Origin: Prorocentrum cordatum
Lineage: Eukaryota > Sar > Dinophyceae > Prorocentrales > Prorocentraceae
NCBI GenBank assembly: GCA_963575745.1
Contig: CAUYUJ010015025.1
Location: 206,144 to 236,143, forward strand
Reading direction: 5' to 3'
DNA length: 30,000 nucleotides
Shown here: positions 25,649 to 30,000 of the stretch, in pieces
Position numbering within the stretch: the first letter of the stretch is position 1
How the letters are laid out: each line of letters opens with the position of its first letter
The notes under the pieces: generated by a model
What the model was told of the DNA's origin: nothing
What the model saw: only the letters and a program-made list of their open reading frames with translations
Database searches by the model: none
Position numbers and translations under genes: made by a program

Positions 25649-26465
25649 CGAAGGGTTGGGTACGTCCCCGGGTAGTTGTATGTCGTGCCGACGCTTTAAC
25701 ACCAACAGGGTTCCAAGACACTAAGCCAGCGACCTCGCGCCCTCACAAAATAAACGCGCTGTCCGCCCCCATGCCGAGCAGGTATGGTGGCCTTCGGCCC
25801 ATCCCGCCACTCTGTCTGGGCTGTGGAGTAAAAGCCTCTTGGATGTTTGTTTGGGTATCGTGAGAGGCCTCGAGGGTGCCTCTTGGAGGCAGTTGCGACG
25901 CCTCTTGGAGGCCGTTTGGGTGCCTCTTGGGGCTTCTTTTTGAGCCTCTTGGGGGCCCCGTGGGGCCTCGTTGTAGGTGTTCTCTTGGGGGCCTCTTGGG
26001 GCCTCCTGGGGGTCTCTTCTGGCGGAAAGCTCGAATTGTCGGTTCATGTTCCCCCTCTTGGGCCCCTCTTGGGGCCCTCTTGGGCGATCTTGGGCGCCTC
26101 TTGGGCCGTCTTGGGCTCTGGGGTTCTCTTGGACCGTCGTGGAGCCCTCTTGGGGACCTCTTGGGGCGGTCTTTGGGGCCTCAAGGGTCAAGTCATCATG
26201 GAGCGCCAGAAGCCCGAAAACGCGAGACTGCGAACCACATAGAAAAAACACACAGGGGCATCCATGATGTTTGCTCCGTCGGGCCCTCTGGGTGGTCCTC
26301 TTGGAGCGCTTTGGGGGCTTCTTTGGGGCCTCTTGGGCCGTCTTGGGGCCATCATGGGCGTCTTGGAGCGCTCTTGGGCTGTCCTGGCAGCCTCTTGGGC
26401 CCTCTTTGGCGCGTTCTGGTGCCCTCCCGGCACGTCTTGGGGCCCCGTGGTTTTTGAACAAGTCA
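25649..26465 (-). repeat. Type-C repeat block, inverted orientation
   Basis: 25690-25780 matches 14385-14470 (AGCCAGCGACCTCxC, ACGCGCTxTCC). From about 25860 the plus strand reads GCCTCTTGGGGGCC-type steps, the reverse complement of the main array. At 26205-26290 the reverse complement has TTTTTTCTATGTGGTTCGCA then CTCGCGTTTTCGGG, the counterpart of the TTTTTGAAGGTTTTTCGGGT segment in plus-oriented units. Confidence 0.85.
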
Positions 26466-26975
26466 CGCGAGGCAGCCCAGGAGCGCGCGGAAGCGCCCAG
26501 GACAGTTGAGAATTTGGGGCCCCAACCTTTAAGATGCTAGAGTCCACCAGGCCTGGGTGCAGAGAACCGAGAACACAGAAGAGCCTGGGGATAATTCCTT
26601 CTCGTGCCTCGAGGCACGGAGGCGGATATGTGAAAAAATCGGCGAACGAAGGTATAGTGTATCTAAAGCGTTCTCATATCGTACGCCTACAATTCTCATC
26701 TAGTATTGCAAATCAGCTATTCGCTTATGCAAGCCATAAGTTTCTCGTTGCCCATGGAACACCTCAGGAATCCTTAGGGTGCCCTAAACATCCTGAAGGA
26801 TCCTTCGGGCTGTCGGTGCTTTCCTGGGAACCCTTTGGGAACCCCAGAAATGCAGAGGGTTCTTTAGGACTCCATCGGGAATCCTGCGGGATCTTTGTGC
26901 AGTTGTTTAAGGATCATCAGGAGGTCGTAATAATTCCCACATCGGAATATGGTATCACAGACCACGTGTTGCCCT
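26466..26975 (+). other. Unassigned; degenerate GGGAACCC steps
   Basis: About 26760-26895 holds diverged ~20 bp steps (GGAATCCTTAGGG, GGATCCTTCGGG, GGGAACCCTTTGGGAACCCC, GGGAATCCTGCGGGATC). A perfect 14 bp palindrome, GTGCCTCGAGGCAC, lies at about 26605-26618. A plus-strand frame (26534-26977, 147 residues) covers this but has no recognised domain. Sequence at 26640-26755 is AT-richer than its surroundings. Confidence 0.35.
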
Positions 26976-27123
26976 AGTATTGGTAGTAGTAGAAGAAGAA
27001 GTAGTAGTAGTAGAAGAAGTAGAATAAGAAGAAGTCGTAATAGTCGTAGTAGTAACATAAGTAGTAACACTAGCAGTATTAGTGGTAGTAGTAATAGTAG
27101 TAGTAGTATTTGCAGTAGTAGCC

Positions 27124-27179
<56 letters not shown>

Positions 27180-27269
27180 TGTTGTAGTTGTAGTAGTAGT
27201 AGTAGTAGTAGTAGTCGTCGTCGTCGTAGTCGTAGTCGTAATAGTAGTAGTAGAAGTAGCAGTAGTAGC

Positions 27270-27307
<38 letters not shown>

Positions 27308-27402
27308 CAGTAGCGGTAGTAGTAGTCGTAGTAGTAGTCGTAGTAGTAGCAGCAGTAGTAGTAGTAGTAGTAGTCGTCGTCGTAGTTGTAGTGGTAGTAG
27401 TC

Positions 27403-27482
<80 letters not shown>

Positions 27483-27483
27483 C

Positions 27484-27530
<47 letters not shown>

Positions 27531-27744
27531 CGTGGCCGTCGTAGTAGTAGTAGTAGTAGTTGTAGTGGTAGTGGTAGTAGTAGTAGTAGTAGTAGTCGCC
27601 GTCGTCGTCGCCGTCGTAGTCCTAGTACTTGTAGTTGTCGTCATCGTCGTAGTAGTAGTAGTAGTAGTCGTAGTAGTAGTAGTAGTAGTAGTAGCAGTAG
27701 TAGTAGTAGTGGTAGTAGTAGTAGTAGTAGTCGTCGTCGTCGTC

Positions 27745-27791
<47 letters not shown>

Positions 27792-27797
27792 TGCAGC

Positions 27798-27844
<47 letters not shown>

Positions 27845-27925
27845 CAGTAGTAGTAGTAGTAGTAGTAGTAGTAATAATAGTAGTAGTAGTAGTAGCAGTC
27901 GTAGTTCTGTTGTTGTAGTAGTAGT
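26976..27925 (+). repeat. (AGT)n trinucleotide tract, ~950 bp
   Basis: GTA/AGT steps with runs of CGT, and scattered GCA, TTG and GGT interruptions. It is the longest simple repeat in the window and ends less than 70 bp upstream of the membrane-protein frame. Poly-Ser, poly-Val and poly-Thr frames over it (up to 383 residues) are compositional and should not be taken for SR-type proteins. Confidence 0.97.
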
Positions 27926-27934
27926 CGTCGGCAC

Positions 27935-27948
27935 TAGCTTGGCTCAAT
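27935..27948 (+). promoter_or_regulatory. Possible relict spliced-leader sequence
   Basis: TTGGCTCAA at 27939-27947 equals nine bases of the 3' part of the dinoflagellate spliced leader (established 22-nt leader ending TTTTGGCTCAAG). It is preceded by CTAGC, reminiscent of the leader's GTAGCC with four bases missing. It lies 44 bp upstream of the ATG at 27991. Relict leaders upstream of intronless genes are a known mark of genes re-inserted from mRNA in dinoflagellates. Nine bases alone could be chance. Confidence 0.3.
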
Positions 27949-27990
27949 GGGCAGTATTCAATTTCTCCGCGTGCCCCTTCGGCGTGCGCC

Positions 27991-28740
27991 ATGGAATGGC
28001 AACCGGACCCTCACGCCGACGGCACAGCAGCATTGCAGAGCGCAGAATCTGGCCAGGGCCCACCAGCGGGCGAGGTCGGATCTGCCGGGCGAGACGTTGA
28101 AGACCTCGCATCATCGCGGGACTCGGTGCCTTCAGGTTCTCACGACAAGCCAGAGGAGGTGCACGAGGCCACGCGCCAGGCTGTGCAGGCAGACTCGCAG
28201 GGCAACGACCTGGAGCTGGCCGAGATTCCCAGCACGAGCACCACCTTCAGCGAGCTGATCACGCAGCAGTACCGCAAGCGCGAGGACAGTTTCCTTCGCG
28301 GACTCGTGCTCCAGGATACTTCGGCGGCCCTGCCTCGAGAGTCTGGGCAGTCGCGTCGCCAGGGAGCAGCGGCGCGGTGCGACGCCGTTTTGGCTGCTGC
28401 CAGGAAGCTTCCGATGCACTGCGCCGCTGAGGTGCGGCACTGCCTCGTGCCCATGCTTTGCATGTTGATACCTACGGTATCGAAGCGATTCACTCTCCAA
28501 ATCCAGCTCGATCTTAGCAGAGACTACAGTGGCTTAATGGACGACGTCGCTTTCGCAGACACCAACTCGCTTACTGGTCTCTGCCTCAGATGGATGGAGT
28601 CTTCGATCATTCAGATCGGGGTTTGGGGAACTGTAGTGACTTGGCTGTGCACTTTGTGGTCTGCCAGAGTGATGAGGTCACTTCTCATACGATGCGGTTT
28701 GCCCGCCTTTGGGTGCTGCATTATCCTATCTGGCATCTAA
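27991..28740 (+). CDS. Membrane protein, N-terminal part (ends at in-frame TAA)
   Basis: This is a 249-residue frame. Residues 1-80 are polar, rich in Gln, Ala, Glu, Asp and Ser with no hydrophobic stretch (GTAALQSAESGQGPPAGEVG), so probably cytosolic and disordered. Then come TTFSELITQQYRKREDSF, a moderately hydrophobic stretch (CLVPMLCMLIPTV) and two likely membrane segments (SSIIQIGVWGTVVTWLCTLW and LLIRCGLPAFGCCIILSGI). The frame closes with TAA at 28738-28740, nine bases before the ATG of the next frame, which is in the same reading frame. Together they would make a ~560-residue multi-pass protein. The ATG at 27991 is the first in frame after a stop at 27922. I recognise no family. Alternatives for the TAA are a disabling mutation, an unrecognised short intron across about 28677-28785 (T-rich here), a genuine end, or a sequencing error. 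Confidence 0.6.
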   Translation: MEWQPDPHADGTAALQSAESGQGPPAGEVGSAGRDVEDLASSRDSVPSGSHDKPEEVHEATRQAVQADSQGNDLELAEIPSTSTTFSELITQQYRKREDSFLRGLVLQDTSAALPRESGQSRRQGAAARCDAVLAAARKLPMHCAAEVRHCLVPMLCMLIPTVSKRFTLQIQLDLSRDYSGLMDDVAFADTNSLTGLCLRWMESSIIQIGVWGTVVTWLCTLWSARVMRSLLIRCGLPAFGCCIILSGI

Positions 28741-28749
28741 ACTGTTCCG

Positions 28750-29685
28750 ATGCATTACTTTCATGTCTCCGTGGTCGTGAAGAAGGTCTGCCAAGCCACG
28801 TTTATCGTACTTGCCGCGGTCGGTTTAGCCTTCTTGGTCGCACGGGGTGGCCAACTCACTTTCAACCCTGCGTTCAAGTTCATTGGGGTGGTACTCTTTG
28901 CTTTGGTCTTGACGGCTTCAGTCATGAGCAACGCAGTGGTTGGTATCGCAGTTGGGCCAGATTGGATGAAGGCTCTCTTCGTTGGCTTCGTCAATCCCGT
29001 GGTTTGGGAAATCGTTTTCATAACGCCTGCCCGTTTTCTCGCAAGAACACTCTGGCACAATGACGCATCAACTTCTTTTATCATCGTGCCCTTGTTCGTC
29101 TTCGGTAAGCAATACATGGGGCGGTCAATTGCTGCCCTCGTTGACAGTCCAAGCGTGCTGGTCGTTCTTTCTGCCCTGAATTGCATTTGGGAGGTGCTTC
29201 TGCGAGTGTCGCTGCGCTGCCGGGATAGATGCTTGTATCAGTGGGTATTCTCCAGCCAATTGCCACCTGGGAAAGACGCTGCAGCCATGCTCTCGTACGA
29301 CAGGAACAGGCGGATGAGGGCACTCAACTCCATGTCTGAATCGATCGGCGAGATTGTCGCGACATGGAATGGCGTTGCCATGATCATATTGCTTGATGTA
29401 TCTGTGGACGGGGAGTCTCCGATGAATCCATGGAAGGCCGTGCAGGCAGGATTCGTGCAGAGCGCGTTCGAGCTTCTGACTGATGTGGTCTCCGTGCTGC
29501 TGCTTTCCTATTTCGGCATACACATACTGGATCTTGCTGGCAGACGCTACTGGTACTGGTCCGCCGCGCTGGCCTGTCCTGTCTTGGCCATGTCCTCCTT
29601 TGGTCTCAGGGCACTGTTCAGCAAGGCGCTGTGCCACGATCCTGGGTTCCGTGAAGCTACTTTCGTCGTGTGTCGGAGGCTGTAA
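28750..29685 (+). CDS. Membrane protein, C-terminal part (about 8 membrane segments)
   Basis: This 311-residue frame continues the preceding one in phase. Likely membrane segments, by hydrophobicity, are residues ~14-32 (ATFIVLAAVGLAFLVA), 43-66 (GVVLFALVLTASVMSNAVVG), 74-93 (ALFVGFVNPVVWEIVFIT), 107-120 (SFIIVPLFVFG), 132-152 (SVLVVLSALNCIWEVLL), 200-217 (ATWNGVAMIILLDVSV), 237-258 (LLTDVVSVLLLSYFGIHI) and 268-290 (YWYWSAALACPVLAMSSFGL). A basic polar loop (~155-195, with SYDRNRRMRALNSMSESIGE) separates the fifth and sixth. No transporter or channel signature was recognised. Coding signal is good: a long frame with mixed codon use, protein-like composition and no repeats, unlike everything else nearby. 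It ends with TAA at 29683-29685. The internal ATG at 28750 need not be a real start. Confidence 0.65.
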   Translation: MHYFHVSVVVKKVCQATFIVLAAVGLAFLVARGGQLTFNPAFKFIGVVLFALVLTASVMSNAVVGIAVGPDWMKALFVGFVNPVVWEIVFITPARFLARTLWHNDASTSFIIVPLFVFGKQYMGRSIAALVDSPSVLVVLSALNCIWEVLLRVSLRCRDRCLYQWVFSSQLPPGKDAAAMLSYDRNRRMRALNSMSESIGEIVATWNGVAMIILLDVSVDGESPMNPWKAVQAGFVQSAFELLTDVVSVLLLSYFGIHILDLAGRRYWYWSAALACPVLAMSSFGLRALFSKALCHDPGFREATFVVCRRL

Positions 29686-29785
29686 GGGGGCGCGGTCCCG
29701 AGACGTTTGTGTTGCGCACAGGGTTGACCTGCATTACCCCGTCCAGCATTTCAGACCCCCCCTTCCGGCAAAAGGATCACTCTCG
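29686..29785. other. 3' flank of the membrane-protein locus
   Basis: Short unassigned sequence with a C-run at about 29756-29762. No AATAAA-type signal is visible, which is usual for dinoflagellates. Confidence 0.4.
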
Positions 29786-29937
29786 CCAGCCTCGAGCTTA
29801 TCCCTATCCCCAAGATTGACACGCCCAGAGGCGATGACCATCTCAGGGATGCGCCCTGAAAAACGAAGGGAATCCCTAAGATCGGCATCGTTGCGAGGCG
29901 ATGCCCAGCTTAGGGATAGGGATATGTTCCAGGCTGG
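29786..29937. repeat. Nested inverted repeat, 29 bp arms
   Basis: Arms 29786-29814 and 29909-29937 pair at 25 of 29 positions; shared core TATCCCTATCCC. Inside are a small hairpin (TCAGGG-ATGCG-CCCTGA, 29843-29859), the near-palindrome AGGGAATCCCT (29867-29877) and a direct repeat GAGGCGATG (about 29828 and 29895). AGGGAT/ATCCCT recurs throughout. It is likely a small non-coding element in the 3' flank of the gene; transcribed, it would form a long stem. Confidence 0.7.
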
Positions 29938-29941
29938 TAAC

Positions 29942-29964
29942 ACGCTTCCCGCACCGGGAAGCGT
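29942..29964. repeat. Perfect 10 bp hairpin
   Basis: ACGCTTCCCG, loop CAC, then CGGGAAGCGT: a perfect inverted repeat immediately outside the larger nested repeat. It looks like a bacterial terminator stem but lacks a T-run, and the context is eukaryotic, so no terminator is called. Confidence 0.75.
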
Positions 29965-30000
29965 CATTCTCAGAGCGTGGATTACCTACCCCGCGTTCGC

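Noticed and set aside
26949-28100. A 383-residue Ser/Arg-rich frame resembling an SR splicing protein
   Set aside because: It is the translation of the AGT/CGT tract; the other frames are equally open as poly-Val or poly-Thr, and there is no RNA-binding domain.
29942-29964. A bacterial-type intrinsic terminator
   Set aside because: There is a perfect stem but no T-run, and the window is eukaryotic.
29734-29967. A 77-residue minus-strand frame after the membrane-protein gene
   Set aside because: It covers the nested inverted repeat and hairpin and has no recognised domain.

Overview
This window reads as nuclear DNA from a dinoflagellate, most likely a GC-rich one. Prorocentrum-like is my best guess, by inference only. 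The reasons are very low gene density, huge trinucleotide tracts, many tandem repeats and inverted-repeat elements, no bacterial-type operons, one candidate exon that ends at a GC-type splice donor, and a 9-base match to the 3' part of the dinoflagellate spliced leader just upstream of the one long intronless gene. Most long open frames here are by-products of repeats (poly-Ser, poly-Glu, poly-Met, or Trp/Gly/Pro-rich peptides).

Layout. 1-1290: a (GGA)n tract, then a decayed copy of a satellite-bearing element (type A). 1291-9630: mostly unrecognised DNA, with an exon-like fragment of a family-25 glycosyltransferase (1926 to about 2369), TG and CT microsatellites, a 7.4-7.8 kb minisatellite and several weak open frames. 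9631-10832: a (GGA)n tract, two copies of a ~190 bp MITE in opposite orientation around a (GT)n tract, and a foldback element. 10833-15760: (ATC)n, (TCC)n and (GAT)n tracts, an inverted type-C repeat block, a type-C block on the plus strand, and a GATC-dense 12 bp minisatellite. 16012-17550: type-A element, minus orientation, with about 15 units of ~90 bp. 17554-18918: type-B element with terminal inverted repeats and an 18 bp minisatellite. 18920-25360: type-C repeats in ~1 kb higher-order units, interrupted at 21008-23044 by a second type-A element (plus orientation, about 20 units of ~99 bp). 25650-26465: type-C in the opposite orientation. 26976-27925: a ~950 bp AGT tract. 27991-29685: a multi-pass membrane protein gene interrupted by one in-frame TAA. 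29786-29964: nested inverted repeats and a perfect hairpin.

The most interesting material is not protein-coding. It is a set of transposon-like elements (types A and B) whose interiors are minisatellite arrays, plus the type-C repeat, whose AA steps recur at alternating 10 and 11 bp (about 10.5 bp, the DNA helical repeat) over kilobases. No rRNA, tRNA, snRNA, CRISPR array or complete transposase gene was recognised.
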